In this document: piece after piece, positions 1-7,754 of the stretch
Layout of the letters: each line of letters opens with the position of its first letter
How positions within the stretch are numbered: position 1 is the first letter of the stretch
Made by a program: the position numbers and the translations under genes
Notes under the pieces: generated by a model
The model's input: only the letters and a program-made list of their open reading frames with translations
What the model was told of the DNA's origin: nothing
Databases searched by the model: none
NCBI GenBank assembly: GCA_035693805.1
Contig: DASSGA010000201.1
Coordinates: forward strand, 1 to 18,225
Direction of reading: 5' to 3'
Source of the DNA: Kaftiobacterium sp035693805
GTDB lineage: Bacteria; Sysuimicrobiota; Sysuimicrobiia; Sysuimicrobiales; Kaftiobacteriaceae
Length of the DNA: 18,225 bases

Positions 1-294
1 CGTGCGCGCGGCCAGCTCGCGCCAGGCACCCTCCAGCGGAGCAAAGTCGGTCTTGTAGTACTTCGTGAAGGGGTGCTCGGCCGGCGGGGCCTCCCCGATC
101 AGACGCGTCCCGTACGACCACTCGGCACGGGGGATCTCCACGAGGGTGTCGCGGATCGTCTTTCTACCGAAGGGGAACTCTTTCGTGTACTGCTCGAGCG
201 TGAGCGGCCGGACCCAGTCCAGCAGCTTCCGCCGCGCGTCCGCCAGATACTCGTAGAACGCGATCGGGGTGAAGCCCTGCTCGGAACCCATCAT
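1..294 (-). CDS. DinB-like domain protein (partial, runs off left edge)
   Basis: The first 98 codons of a minus-strand gene are visible; its 3' end lies outside the window. The start ATG (294-292) overlaps the paaA stop as ATGA, so translation is probably coupled. A second in-frame ATG follows at once (protein begins MMGSEQGFTP). The pattern fits the first helices of the DinB/YfiT four-helix fold: an FYEYLADARRKLLDWV helix, then FPFGRKTIRDTLVEIPRAEW, then a DFAPLEGAWRELA helix. Many DinB proteins bind a metal through three histidines, the first in a TLxH segment at the second helix. Here that position appears to be Glu (TLVE). Family members include thiol-dependent transferases and damage-inducible proteins of unknown function, so no substrate is assigned. 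Family fairly sure, function unknown. Confidence 0.65.
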   Translation of the reverse strand, partial: MMGSEQGFTPIAFYEYLADARRKLLDWVRPLTLEQYTKEFPFGRKTIRDTLVEIPRAEWSYGTRLIGEAPPAEHPFTKYYKTDFAPLEGAWRELAART

Positions 295-1244
295 GCCGCC
301 CTCCAGGCCGTCATGGCCTCGCGCACCCATTGGTGGCGCCGCCAGTAGTCGTTCCGAAGCTGAAGGCGCGCCACGGTCTTCGGCCCCTCGCCCCGGATCA
401 CGCGCTTGAACTCATCCCAGTCCGGCTCGCTGTGATCGTAGCGCTGCTCGGCGTCGTTCCACTTCAAGTTCGGATCCGGCAGGCGCAGCCCGTAGTCGGT
501 GATGAACGGCACGAACTGCCGCAGGAACTGTTGGCGCAGCTCGTCGTTGGTCTTCACCTTGATCCGCCAGCGCATCATCGTCTCAAGGTGCGGTGAGGCC
601 TGGTCCCGCGGTCCGAAGAAGTGCATGATCGGCTGCCACCAGCGGTCCACCGCGTCCTGAAGCATGGCCCGCTGCGTCGGCGTACCCTCGGCCAGCGCCC
701 GGTATACGTCGATGCCGAGCCGGATGTGGAAGTCCTCCTCGTAGCAGATGCGCTTCAGGACCCGCGCGTACGGCGCGTAGCTGCACGAGCGCAGCGCACC
801 CTGCGTCTGCATCGCCGCGCCGTCCACGAAGACCTGGATCACCGGGACGTCGGCCCACGTGGGGACCGCATAGTGGAAGACGTTGTGGAACTTGCTCTTG
901 CCGCTGAGCAAATCCTCGAGCATCTGGGTGCGGGGTTTGCCGAGGTCCTCGGCGACGCGGTACAGGAGCTGCGCGTGCCCGACCTCATCCTGCACCTTCG
1001 CGACCAGCGCCATCTTCCGGGCCAGCGTGGGGGCGCGGGGGATCCACTCGCGCTCTGGCAGCGCCCCCATGAGTTCGGAGTTGGCATGCATCTGGATGAG
1101 CCGGAGGCACTCGAAGCGGTACTGCTGCGGCATCCACTCTCCGGCCTCGATGCGATCGCCCGCGGCGATCTTCGCCTCGAACGCGGCGAGTCTCTCGGGA
1201 TCGTCCTGCTGCGGATGGTCCGGCACAGGCGAGGGTTGTGTCAT
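291..1244 (-). CDS. paaA: PaaA-like phenylacetyl-CoA epoxidase subunit A
   Basis: A 317-residue protein similar along its whole length to PaaA, the catalytic diiron subunit of the PaaABCE complex that epoxidises phenylacetyl-CoA in aerobic phenylacetate breakdown (E. coli PaaA is about 309 aa). Visible family blocks are HANSELMG with Glu57, AKVQDEVGH with Glu87 and His90, the VDGAA block near 140, SYAPYARV, and ICYEEDFH with Glu170 and His173. The two ExxH motifs supply the diiron ligands. The C-terminal DPNLKW and VIRGEGP blocks also match. I chose ATG 1244 because GGTGGAG lies just upstream and the family's conserved part starts soon after; an upstream in-frame start at 1322 would add an unlikely basic extension. 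The next gene is DinB-like, not paaB, so the usual operon order is not seen. The substrate may therefore differ from phenylacetyl-CoA. Confidence 0.85.
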   Translation of the reverse strand: MTQPSPVPDHPQQDDPERLAAFEAKIAAGDRIEAGEWMPQQYRFECLRLIQMHANSELMGALPEREWIPRAPTLARKMALVAKVQDEVGHAQLLYRVAEDLGKPRTQMLEDLLSGKSKFHNVFHYAVPTWADVPVIQVFVDGAAMQTQGALRSCSYAPYARVLKRICYEEDFHIRLGIDVYRALAEGTPTQRAMLQDAVDRWWQPIMHFFGPRDQASPHLETMMRWRIKVKTNDELRQQFLRQFVPFITDYGLRLPDPNLKWNDAEQRYDHSEPDWDEFKRVIRGEGPKTVARLQLRNDYWRRHQWVREAMTAWRAA

Positions 1245-1255
1245 ACGCTCCACCG

Positions 1256-1285
1256 ATTGTAGCCTCGGCGCGAAGACAGCGTCAA
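1256..1285 (-). promoter_or_regulatory. Sigma70-type promoter of paaA, probably near-leaderless
   Basis: Read on the minus strand, TTGACG (1285-1280) and TACAAT (1261-1256) are separated by 18 nt, a near-consensus housekeeping promoter. The expected start point, about 7 nt past the -10 box, is near 1249. That is only about 5 nt before the paaA ATG at 1244, so the transcript would lose most of the GGTGGAG ribosome-binding sequence visible in the DNA. Confidence 0.6.
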
Positions 1286-1342
1286 GCACAGCGGAGGAGC
1301 ACCGCGCCGGGCGCGGAAGCACCGAATGCTAGGGGGGATGGT

Positions 1343-2635
1343 ATGGTACTCGGACTGCTCGCAGTCGCCGCGCTCGTCGCGGCGAACGGCCTGTTCGTGG
1401 CCGCGGAGTTTGCCATCGTCAAGGCCCGGCGGACCCGCGTCGCGCGCATGGTGCGCGAGGGCCGCCGCTTCGCGGCGGTGGCGGAGCGCGCCGTCGCCAA
1501 TCCGGAGCCGTACGTCGCGGCGACGCAGCTCGGCATCACCATGGCCAGCCTCGGTCTAGGGTGGATCGGCGAGCCGGCCGTGGCGACCCTCATCGAGCCT
1601 TGGCTGGGCGCGCTGCCGGCCTGGTGGGAGGCGGCCGCGCTGCACGCCATCGCGGGGACCCTGGCCTTCACGTTCATCACCGCGGCGCACATCATCTTCG
1701 GCGAGCTGGCGCCCAAGAGCATCGCCCTCTGGAACCCGGAGGCCACGGCCCTGGTCGCGGTCCCGCCGACGGACCTGTTCTACCGCATCTTCCGCCCGTT
1801 CATCTGGGTCCTCAACACGACGGCCAACGGCGCGCTGCACCTGTTCGGGCTGCGCGCCCCGACCGGCCGGCACGTCGCGCTGGCCCGCGACGAGCTCGTC
1901 ATGCTGATCGGGGAGAGCCGCCGTGCCGGTGTCGTCGAGCATGAGGAAGAATCCCTGGTCCGGCGCGTGTTCCGGCTCACGGACCGGGTCGTCGGCGACA
2001 TCATGGTACACCGGACCGCCGTGGTGGGCATCCCGCGCACGGCCACCGTCACGGATGCGGTCGCGGTCGTCCGGGAGCGCGGGTTCAGCCGCATCCCGGT
2101 CTTCAAAGACACCCCGGATGAGATCGTGGGCGCCGTCCGGGCGAAGGATCTCCTGCTGGAGGTGGCGTCCGGCCGGGGGACGGCCCGGCTGGACACGGTG
2201 ATGCGGCCCGTCCTCTACGTCCCCGAGACCAAGCCCGTCGTGGAGCTGCTCGAGGAGATGCGGCACGGCCGCTCGCAGCTGGCGGTCGTCCTCGAGGAGT
2301 ATGGCAGCACCGCTGGCATCGTGACGATCGAGGACGTGCTGGAAGAAATCGTCGGCGAGATCCAGGGGGAATCGCGGCCCCAGCCGAAACTCGTGTACCT
2401 CTCGCAGCCCGACCGCATCGTGGTCGACGCGACGATCGACCTGCCGGCGCTCAACGACATCTTCGGTATCGCTCTCGATACCGACCAGGCTACCACCCTC
2501 GGTGGATTCATCTTCCACCACCTCGGGCGCATCCCGGAGGCGGGCGAGCGCTTCACCACCGGCGAGCTGGCATTCACCGTGGAGAGCGTGATCGGCCGCC
2601 GGATCGGGCGGGTCGAGATCCGGAAGATCGGTTAG
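1343..2635 (+). CDS. CNNM/CorC-HlyC family membrane protein with CBS pair
   Basis: A 430-residue protein with the full architecture of the bacterial CNNM ('hemolysin C/CorC') family. An N-terminal CNNM membrane domain covers residues 1-200, with hydrophobic helices near 3-25, 58-88, 98-120 and 132-165 and the family block FGELAPKS. Two CBS domains lie at about 217-275 (DIMVHR) and 283-340 (VMRPVLYVPE, GIVTIEDVLEEIVGEI). A CorC_HlyC transporter-associated domain covers about 350-430. Family members are linked to Mg2+/Co2+ export or homeostasis; 'hemolysin' is a historical name. ATG 1343 follows an AGGGGGG Shine-Dalgarno stretch at 1331-1337 and begins directly with the first membrane helix. 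An in-frame upstream start at 1238 would add 35 low-complexity residues overlapping the paaA promoter. The stop overlaps convergently with that of the M28 gene. Family sure, transported ion not known. Confidence 0.9.
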   Translation: MVLGLLAVAALVAANGLFVAAEFAIVKARRTRVARMVREGRRFAAVAERAVANPEPYVAATQLGITMASLGLGWIGEPAVATLIEPWLGALPAWWEAAALHAIAGTLAFTFITAAHIIFGELAPKSIALWNPEATALVAVPPTDLFYRIFRPFIWVLNTTANGALHLFGLRAPTGRHVALARDELVMLIGESRRAGVVEHEEESLVRRVFRLTDRVVGDIMVHRTAVVGIPRTATVTDAVAVVRERGFSRIPVFKDTPDEIVGAVRAKDLLLEVASGRGTARLDTVMRPVLYVPETKPVVELLEEMRHGRSQLAVVLEEYGSTAGIVTIEDVLEEIVGEIQGESRPQPKLVYLSQPDRIVVDATIDLPALNDIFGIALDTDQATTLGGFIFHHLGRIPEAGERFTTGELAFTVESVIGRRIGRVEIRKIG

Positions 2636-3930
2636 CGCACGGGACCGGCCGCCTCGAGGGCCAGCTGCGCGGCGAGCGTCGCCGCCTGCGCCACGAGGGC
2701 GGGGTCGACCCGCTCAAGGGTGTCGTTCGGCGTATGGATCACCGGGTCGTCGCCGGTGTGGATGAAGGCCGTCGGGATGCCGGCCGATTCGAACGAGGCG
2801 TGGTCGCTGCTGCTGGACCCGCGCAGTTTGAAGCGCGTCACGCGCAGGCCCAGGCGGTGCGCCATCCGCTCGGCAAGCTCCACCAGCCGGTTGTCGTCGT
2901 TCGAGTTCCCCACCTGCAGCGGACCGCGGCCGACCATGTCCATGTTGATCATGCCGACGATGGTGCCCGGAGGATTCTGCGCGTAGAAGCGGGATCCGTA
3001 CAGGCCCAGCTCCTCGGCGCCGAACGCGACGAAGTGCAGCGTGCGCACGGGGCGCGTCCGGGCCAGCAGTCGCGCCGCCTCGAGCGTCGCCGCGATGCCG
3101 GAGGCGTTGTCGTTCGCGCCGGGGCTCACCGATACCGAGTCACGGTGGCCTCCGACGACAACCACTTCACCGGGCAGCGTTGCGCCGCGCTTCACGCCGA
3201 TCACGTTGAAGGAGGTGCGCTGCTCGGAGATCGTCCGCACGACCAGCCGGGCGCGCACCGGTCCGGTGCCGGACCGCCGCAGGAGCGATTGGCCGTCATC
3301 CCGTGAAATCGCCACGGCGGGGATCCGTGAGGGGCCGGCCAGGGTGCCGACCGCCGGTGGCCCCGGTTGGTTGTTGTAGATCAGGACCGCGACGGCGCCG
3401 GCCGATGCGGCATTGGCCACTTTCTCGCTGAAGAAGATCTGGCCCCGCTCGACCAGGGCGATCCTGCCGTTCACCTGGCGTCCCTCGAAGTCTTCGCGGC
3501 GTCCCAGCCCGGCCGCAACAACCTCCGCCTCGAGACCGGCTTCGGGGGTCGACGTCGAGTAGAGCATGGTGAACGGGCTGATCCGCTCCGCCGCCGCGCC
3601 CAGGACGGTGAGGACCGGCGCCTGAACCTCCTCGAAGTAGTGGAAGGGGAACGACTGCCGCTGCACCGTGTAGCCGAGCGCCTCGAACTCCCTGGCCACG
3701 TACTCGATCGCCTTCTGGTCCCCCGCCGAACCTGCGGCCCGCGGACCGATCGACTGGCTGAGGACCTTGAGGTGCTCGAGGGTCGCCTCCGCCGAGCCCT
3801 GGGAGACCGCCGGTACCCCAGGCGCCGCCGGCGCGGAGAGCGTGGCCGGCGCCGCGAACAGGGCGACTCCTGCGGCCAGCAGCAGGACGGCGACGGTCGC
3901 CCGGGCAGCCGCGGGATTGCGCCGCGTCAC
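2632..3930 (-). CDS. Secreted M28-family zinc aminopeptidase with PA domain
   Basis: A 432-residue protein. An N-terminal signal peptide has basic residues followed by a hydrophobic stretch at about 11-30 and Ala-rich sequence to 38, so export is likely. A protease-associated (PA) insert lies at about 125-235. The M28 catalytic domain follows from about 240. Visible zinc ligands and catalytic residues are His262 (GGHRDSV), Asp274 (GANDNASG), Glu306/Glu307 (AEELGLYGS), Asp331 (NMDMVGRG) and His399 (IHTPNDTLERVD). Family members remove N-terminal amino acids from peptides or proteins outside the cytoplasm. The start GTG at 3930 overlaps the stop of the CBS-GGDEF gene (GTGA), indicating translational coupling. 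It is the last gene of the long minus-strand run. Peptidase assignment is strong; the specificity is unknown. Confidence 0.9.
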   Translation of the reverse strand: MTRRNPAAARATVAVLLLAAGVALFAAPATLSAPAAPGVPAVSQGSAEATLEHLKVLSQSIGPRAAGSAGDQKAIEYVAREFEALGYTVQRQSFPFHYFEEVQAPVLTVLGAAAERISPFTMLYSTSTPEAGLEAEVVAAGLGRREDFEGRQVNGRIALVERGQIFFSEKVANAASAGAVAVLIYNNQPGPPAVGTLAGPSRIPAVAISRDDGQSLLRRSGTGPVRARLVVRTISEQRTSFNVIGVKRGATLPGEVVVVGGHRDSVSVSPGANDNASGIAATLEAARLLARTRPVRTLHFVAFGAEELGLYGSRFYAQNPPGTIVGMINMDMVGRGPLQVGNSNDDNRLVELAERMAHRLGLRVTRFKLRGSSSSDHASFESAGIPTAFIHTGDDPVIHTPNDTLERVDPALVAQAATLAAQLALEAAGPVR

Positions 3931-5204
3931 GCCGGGACCCCCAGATGACGGTACAGCATGCGGTTGATCGCCTTCATCGTCGCCCTCACCGCCGCTTCAT
4001 GCGGATCGGCCGTGAACAGCGCAGAACCCAATAGGTGCTCCTCATTCGCCGTCGTTCCTGAGACCAGCAGGATGTTCAAGGCCTCGGCGCCGCCCACCGG
4101 CGTGCGCGAGATCTCCTCCAGGGCCAGGTCCCATCCGGGGGCAAGGAATTGCCGGACGGCGTTGAGCGTGGCCTCGACCAACAGGCGCAACCCGCTCATC
4201 CCCAACAGCGGCCCCTCCGCCCTACCCGTCGCCTGCTGGCCGTCGTGCTCGAGCTCCACCGTGGCCGTGCCGCGGGCATTGGTCGCGCCGAGGTCGATCC
4301 GGCGGATGATGACGCGGCTCGGTTCGCCGGCGACCGGGGCGGGCGATGCGACCGTCGCGGGCGAGCCCTGCAGGATGTGGTGCTCGGTGCGTTTCGCCAG
4401 CGTCGAGGCCCGGCTCGCCATCGTGATCAGGTCGTCCACGGTGGCCTCGTGGTGCATGTCCGCCCGCTCCTGGACACGTTTGCCCCCGGCAATGCCGATC
4501 GAGCCGCTGATCGCGCCGGACGGCGCGCCCGGGACCGTGATGCCGACGATTGCCTGACGCAGCGCCGTGGCCAGTTCCTCCACGCTGTCGATATCGCGCG
4601 TGGTCACGATGGCGAACTCGTCCCCGCCGTAGCGGCAGAGGAAGTCCGTCTCGGGCCGGGTGTGCTCGAGCAGGAGCGCGGCCACAGCCTTGATGATGTT
4701 GTCTCCTACGACGTGCCCGTAGAGTTTGTTCACGATCCCGAAATCGTCGAGATCGATGAACACGACGGCGATCTCCCGGCCCAGCTTCAGCAGGTCCGCG
4801 CCGTGCTGGCGCAGCGATCCCGACCAGGGCAGATCCGTGAGGGGGTCGGTGAGCTTCCCGAGCTCATGCAGCAGGTCGGCGCGGGTGATGATGCCGACCA
4901 GGGTGCCGTCCTCCGCCACCGGCAGCCGGCCGATGCCCCCGGCATCCATCATGGCGTAGGCGCTGGTCACCGGCTCCGAGGGGTCGACGGTGACCACCGA
5001 GGCGGACATGACCTCCCGGACCGGGCGGTACGGCGGATGTCCCAGGAGGTCCTCGATCGTGACCATCCCCACGAGGCGGCCGCCGTCCACCACCGGCAGC
5101 GCCCCGATGCCGTGCTCGCGGAGGCGCACCACGGCGGTGGCCACCGTCTCCCCGGGGGCGACGGTGATCACCGGGGATGCCATCAACTGCCCGACGGTCT
5201 TCAT
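3927..5204 (-). CDS. CBS-CBS-GGDEF protein with unassigned C-terminal domain
   Basis: A 425-residue soluble protein. Two CBS domains lie at about 1-55 and 60-115 (MKTVGQLMASPVITV; VREVMSASVVTV). A GGDEF domain follows at about 118-280, with DLTDLP-like LTDLPW at 122-127, metal-binding Asp151 (FIDLDDFG) and an intact GGDEF at 193-197, so diguanylate cyclase activity is plausible. The usual inhibitory RxxD site lacks its Arg: Asp187 is in place but position 184 is Pro. The last 130 residues (about 295-425) form a separate alpha/beta-looking domain, with TATVELEHDGQQATGRAEG, LLVEATLNAV and HEAAVRATMKAINRML, which I cannot assign to a named family. CBS pairs usually sense adenine nucleotides. ATG 5204 is preferred because TGGAG sits 7 nt upstream. 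A GTG at 5231, overlapping the HIT stop as GTGA, would add 9 residues. Confidence 0.85.
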   Translation of the reverse strand: MKTVGQLMASPVITVAPGETVATAVVRLREHGIGALPVVDGGRLVGMVTIEDLLGHPPYRPVREVMSASVVTVDPSEPVTSAYAMMDAGGIGRLPVAEDGTLVGIITRADLLHELGKLTDPLTDLPWSGSLRQHGADLLKLGREIAVVFIDLDDFGIVNKLYGHVVGDNIIKAVAALLLEHTRPETDFLCRYGGDEFAIVTTRDIDSVEELATALRQAIVGITVPGAPSGAISGSIGIAGGKRVQERADMHHEATVDDLITMASRASTLAKRTEHHILQGSPATVASPAPVAGEPSRVIIRRIDLGATNARGTATVELEHDGQQATGRAEGPLLGMSGLRLLVEATLNAVRQFLAPGWDLALEEISRTPVGGAEALNILLVSGTTANEEHLLGSALFTADPHEAAVRATMKAINRMLYRHLGVPA

Positions 5205-5211
5205 GTCGGCA

Positions 5212-5216
5212 CTCCA
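5212..5216 (-). promoter_or_regulatory. Ribosome-binding site deciding the CBS-GGDEF start
   Basis: TGGAG on the minus strand lies 7 nt before ATG 5204. The alternative GTG at 5231 has no purine-rich site at the right distance, though it would overlap the upstream stop in the way other genes here do. Confidence 0.5.
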
Positions 5217-5227
5217 GAGGGGGACGA

Positions 5228-5722
5228 TCACTCTTGCGCCGTCAGAGCCGCAAAACCCTCTGTCAGACGGACCCGAGTCGTCTTGAGATGCTCGGGGAGA
5301 ACCTTGGTCTCCGACAGCACCGGCATGAAATTGGTGTCGCCGATCCAGCGCGGGACGACGTGGACGTGCAGATGGTCCTCCACCCCTGCCCCCGCCGCCC
5401 GCCCCAGGTTCAGCCCGACATTGTAGCCTTCCGGCCGCAACACATGCTCCAGGACACGCAGGGTGCGGTCCACGAGCCGCGTCAGATCAAGCAGCTCCGC
5501 GTCGTCGAGGTCCGCGAGGCGCGCCAGGTGCCGGGATGGCACGACCATGACGTGGCCGGAGTTGTATGGGAAGAGGTTGAGGATAACGAAGGCACGCGTG
5601 GTGCGCGCCACGATGAGGGACTCGGCCTCGTCGGTCCCCGCGGCGGCGTCGCAGAAGATGCAGCCCGCGGGCTTCTCGCCGCGGATGTACTCCAGCCGCC
5701 AGGGCGCCCACAGCTGCTTCAC
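5228..5722 (-). CDS. HIT-family nucleotide hydrolase or transferase
   Basis: A 164-residue protein with the histidine-triad signature HLHVHVVPRW (His117, His119, His121), where the middle His is the expected nucleophile. The family block NLFPYNSGHVMVVP lies at 49-62. The N-terminal LWAPWRLEYI and CIFC (Cys21, Cys24) resemble the Ap4A phosphorylase-like, zinc-containing branch of HIT proteins. These act on dinucleoside polyphosphates or nucleoside phosphoramidates; the exact substrate cannot be read from sequence. The start GTG (5722) overlaps the rnc stop as GTGA with no clear ribosome-binding site, so translation is probably coupled to rnc. Confidence 0.88.
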   Translation of the reverse strand: MKQLWAPWRLEYIRGEKPAGCIFCDAAAGTDEAESLIVARTTRAFVILNLFPYNSGHVMVVPSRHLARLADLDDAELLDLTRLVDRTLRVLEHVLRPEGYNVGLNLGRAAGAGVEDHLHVHVVPRWIGDTNFMPVLSETKVLPEHLKTTRVRLTEGFAALTAQE

Positions 5723-6483
5723 CGGTGTCCGCGCCTCGCGCGGCGCTGCAGCACCTGCAGGGCCGCCTGCGCGGCGGCCTGCTCGGCCTGCTTCTTGCTG
5801 TTCCCCTTTCCCTCGCCGAGGATGCGGCCGCCCGCCTCCACGGTCGCCACGAAGATCTTCGCGTGATCGGGCCCCTCGACGCTGCTGATCCGGTACCGGG
5901 GGAGCCGGCGCTCGCGCTCCTGGAGCAGCTCCTGGAGCGCGCTCTTGTAATCTTCGGTCGGCTGCTCGAGCTCGTCGAAGGCATCCTGGAGGAGCCGCGT
6001 CGTCACCGCGTGCGCCACGCCGAACCCCGAGTCGACGTACACCGCGCCGAGCACGGCTTCCACGACGTCGGCGAGCATCGAGGGACGGGCGCGCCCCCCG
6101 GACTTTTCCTCCCCCTTCCCGAGGAGGATGTAGCGGCCGAGATCCAGCCGCTGCGCGATGCGCGCCAGGTACGGCTCGCTCACGACGCGCGCGCGCAGCT
6201 TGGCCAGGTCGCCCTCCGGCGCCTCCGCGTAACGCTGGTACAGATGGTCGCAGACGACGAGGTTCAGCACGGCATCCCCCAGCAGCTCGAGCCGCTCGTA
6301 GCTCTCGCGGCGTCCCCCCCGGCCTTCCTGGCCGAAGGAGCCGTGCTGCAGGGCGAGGTTCAACAGGGTCCGGTCCCGCAGACGCACGTCGAGCTTCTCC
6401 TGGAGGATCGCCAGCTGCGCTTCGCGTTCGGGATCCAGGCCGGGCTCTGCGGTGGTGGGGGCGGGGGATTCAGGAACCGTCAT
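5719..6483 (-). CDS. rnc: Ribonuclease III
   Basis: A 254-residue protein with both RNase III parts. The nuclease domain (about 25-170) carries the signature YERLELLGDAVL with Glu63, Glu66 and Asp70, and a second acidic pair Asp139 and Glu142 in DVVEAVLGAVYVD. A double-stranded RNA-binding domain occupies about 178-250 (DYKSALQELLQ to GNSKKQAEQAAAQAAL). It cuts double-stranded RNA, including rRNA precursors. The N-terminal 24 residues are a Pro/Ala-rich extension. ATG 6483 has GGAAAG upstream and overlaps the end of fabF by 14 nt. Placement after fabF is common in Gram-positive-type genomes. There, smc and ftsY often follow; here a HIT gene follows instead. Confidence 0.96.
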   Translation of the reverse strand: MTVPESPAPTTAEPGLDPEREAQLAILQEKLDVRLRDRTLLNLALQHGSFGQEGRGGRRESYERLELLGDAVLNLVVCDHLYQRYAEAPEGDLAKLRARVVSEPYLARIAQRLDLGRYILLGKGEEKSGGRARPSMLADVVEAVLGAVYVDSGFGVAHAVTTRLLQDAFDELEQPTEDYKSALQELLQERERRLPRYRISSVEGPDHAKIFVATVEAGGRILGEGKGNSKKQAEQAAAQAALQVLQRRARRGHR

Positions 6484-7717
6484 ACTTTCCGAGGATCAGG
6501 ATCGCATTGTGTCCCCCGAACCCAAAGGCGTTCGACATCGCCACCTGGACCCGGGCCGGGCGTGCGATGTTCGGGACGTAGTCGAGGTCGCAGGCGGGAT
6601 CGGGGACCTCGTAGTTGATGGTCGGCGGCAGCATCTGGTGCTCGATAGCCAGAGCACAGGCGATGAGCTCCACGCCGCCGGCCGCCCCCAGCAGATGCCC
6701 GGTCATGGACTTCGTGGACGAGATCGGGACCGATCGCGCGTGGTCCCCGAACACCCGCTTGATGGCCAGCGTCTCGGTCTTGTCGTTGTAGGGCGTACTC
6801 GTCCCGTGGGCATTGATGTAGTCGATCGCCGAGGGCTCGAGGTGCGCGTCGTGAAGCGCGTTGCGGATGCTGCGCGCGGCGCCGTCGGCGTCGGGGTCGG
6901 GCTGGGTGATGTGGTAAGCGTCGCCGCTCATCCCGTAGCCGACCACCTCCCCGTAGATGTGGGCCTCGCGGGCGCGCGCCTGCTCGAGGTTCTCGAGGAG
7001 GACGATCCCGGCCCCCTCGCCCATGATGAAGCCGTCGCGCGTCGCGTCGAACGGACGGGACGCTTTCGCCGGCTCATCGTTGCGGGTGCTCATCGCCTTC
7101 ATCGAGCAGAACCCGGCGAGGCTGAGCGCAGTGATCGTGGCTTCCGATCCACCGGCGACCATCGCGTCGGCCTCTCCGCGCTGGATGATGCGCGCCGCCT
7201 CTCCGATGGCGTTCCCCCCGGTGGCGCAGGCGGTGACCACCGCGCTGTTCGGCCCCTTGGCGCCGAGCAGGATCGAGACGACGCCGGAGGCCATGTTGAT
7301 GATGATCATCGGGATGAAGAAGGGGCTGACCCGCCCCGGACCGCGCTCAAGGAGCGTGCGGTGCTGCTCCTCCCAGGTCTCCGCGCCGCCGATCCCGGAG
7401 CCGATCAGCACGCCCACCCGCGCGGCGTTCTGCGGCGTCAGGTGGAAGTTCCCGTCCTCGAGGGCCATGCGGGACGCGGCGTAAGCGAACTGGACGAACC
7501 GGTCGTTGCGGCGCGCCTCCTTCCGGTCCATCCAGTTCGTCGGATCGAAGTCAGGGACTTCCGCCGCGATGCGCGTCGTGAAGGCGCTCGCGTCGAAGCG
7601 CGTGATGGGGCCCACGCCGCAGCGGCCCTCAACGAGGCTCGCCCAGAAGCGATCCTTGCCGATGCCGATCGGGCTGACGACACCGATCCCGGTTACGACG
7701 GCGCGATGTGGCGTCAT
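6470..7717 (-). CDS. fabF: 3-oxoacyl-ACP synthase II
   Basis: A 415-residue thiolase-fold condensing enzyme of usual length for FabF. The catalytic triad is visible: Cys164 (VVTACATGGNA), His304 (INAHGTSTPYND) and His341 (MTGHLLGAAGG). The C-terminal SNAFGFGGHNA block is also present. It extends acyl-ACP chains with malonyl-ACP in the cytoplasm. The start ATG 7717 lies 37 nt after acpP; its ribosome-binding site is weak. Confidence 0.97.
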   Translation of the reverse strand: MTPHRAVVTGIGVVSPIGIGKDRFWASLVEGRCGVGPITRFDASAFTTRIAAEVPDFDPTNWMDRKEARRNDRFVQFAYAASRMALEDGNFHLTPQNAARVGVLIGSGIGGAETWEEQHRTLLERGPGRVSPFFIPMIIINMASGVVSILLGAKGPNSAVVTACATGGNAIGEAARIIQRGEADAMVAGGSEATITALSLAGFCSMKAMSTRNDEPAKASRPFDATRDGFIMGEGAGIVLLENLEQARAREAHIYGEVVGYGMSGDAYHITQPDPDADGAARSIRNALHDAHLEPSAIDYINAHGTSTPYNDKTETLAIKRVFGDHARSVPISSTKSMTGHLLGAAGGVELIACALAIEHQMLPPTINYEVPDPACDLDYVPNIARPARVQVAMSNAFGFGGHNAILILGKYDGS

Positions 7718-7754
7718 GGTGGCACGTGGACTGGGGGCGGAACGCAGGCGGGTA

